A stretch of DNA of 5,855 bases from Candidatus Heimdallarchaeota archaeon (GTDB lineage: Archaea; Asgardarchaeota; Heimdallarchaeia; Heimdallarchaeales; Kariarchaeaceae): contig JAAFKL010000162.1 of NCBI GenBank assembly GCA_021399405.1, positions 1 through 5,855 on the forward strand, given 5' to 3'. The notes under the pieces are model-generated. The model ran no database searches, was not told where the DNA came from, and saw only the letters and a list, made by a program, of their open reading frames with translations. Made by a program: the position numbers and the translations under genes. This document shows positions 5,661 to 5,855 of this stretch, in pieces. How positions within the stretch are numbered: the first letter of the stretch is position 1; every line of letters starts with the position of its first letter.

Positions 5661-5855
5661 GCGGTGTAGAACGTAAGCCAGCTTCTGTTAGGATGCACGA
5701 TTTGTAAACAAATCTGCTGTTTCCATAGTAGCATCGATCTAGGCGCATACCTAAATTAACAGCACGAGAGGGCTGCTCGGTAAACCGAGTAAATTTAATT
5801 CTGCTTGTACCGGGATGATGGCTCGTTCCAGGCTCCCAAAGAGCTTGCGTTTCTA
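5661..5855 (-). ncRNA. rnpB: RNase P RNA, 3' portion (runs off the right edge)
   Basis: The catalytic RNA of RNase P, which trims the 5' leader of pre-tRNAs. On the minus strand the universal CR-V block reads ACAGAAGCTGGCTTACG (5688 down to 5672), matching the ACAGAA...GGCUUA 3' strand of helix P4. Upstream of it in the RNA is CGCCTAGATCGATG (5745 down to 5732), like the CCUAGAU-AUG block found before CR-V in bacterial and archaeal RNAs. Two neat local hairpins lie in between or beyond: GATTTG-TAAA-CAAATC (5699-5714) and CTCGG-TAAA-CCGAG (5776-5789, + strand). The terminal CTACACCGC (5669-5661) would be the 3' strand of P1, its partner lying outside the window. About 195 nt are visible; the 5' half including CR-I is missing. 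Confidence 0.88.

Overview
The window is low in GC (roughly one third by eye) and archaeal. The evidence is a TFB (TFIIB-like) initiation factor, archaeal TATA boxes, and the 3' part of an RNase P RNA. The low GC, the potassium-channel-beta-type aldo/keto reductase, the short membrane/zinc-ribbon protein and the stand-alone Cas4-like nuclease would suit an Asgard-type or related mesophilic archaeon. That placement is an inference and is not proved by the sequence.

Layout, left to right. (1) An aldo/keto reductase of the KCNAB-like branch (54-788, +) lacks its N-terminal third, with stops in all three frames just upstream. (2) An 85-residue membrane-anchored zinc-ribbon protein with a GTG start (835-1092, +). 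(3) An MFS transporter (1271-2443, +) whose only canonical start cuts into helix 1, although the frame stays open for 38 more codons upstream. (4) A convergent Cas4/Dna2-type PD-(D/E)XK nuclease with a complete four-cysteine iron-sulfur set (2507-3262, -). (5) A 528-bp divergent intergenic region rich in regulatory signals: paired 18-bp palindromes 31 bp apart, a third weaker palindrome, a TATA box and a foldable leader. (6) tfb, encoding a full-length TFB with zinc ribbon and two cyclin folds (3791-4792, +), followed by a hairpin/T-run terminator. (7) A 294-bp spacer with two very short leader ORFs, then an SRPBCC/START-like protein (5087-5530, +). (8) The 3' portion of rnpB on the minus strand, running off the right edge.

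The genes do not form one pathway. The tfb and RNase P loci are core information-processing genes, and the left half looks like accessory or lineage-specific material. There is no CRISPR array, no other cas gene and no insertion sequence. The signals most worth following are the operator array in front of tfb, the missing catalytic residues of the reductase, and the lack of a canonical start for a full-length MFS protein.
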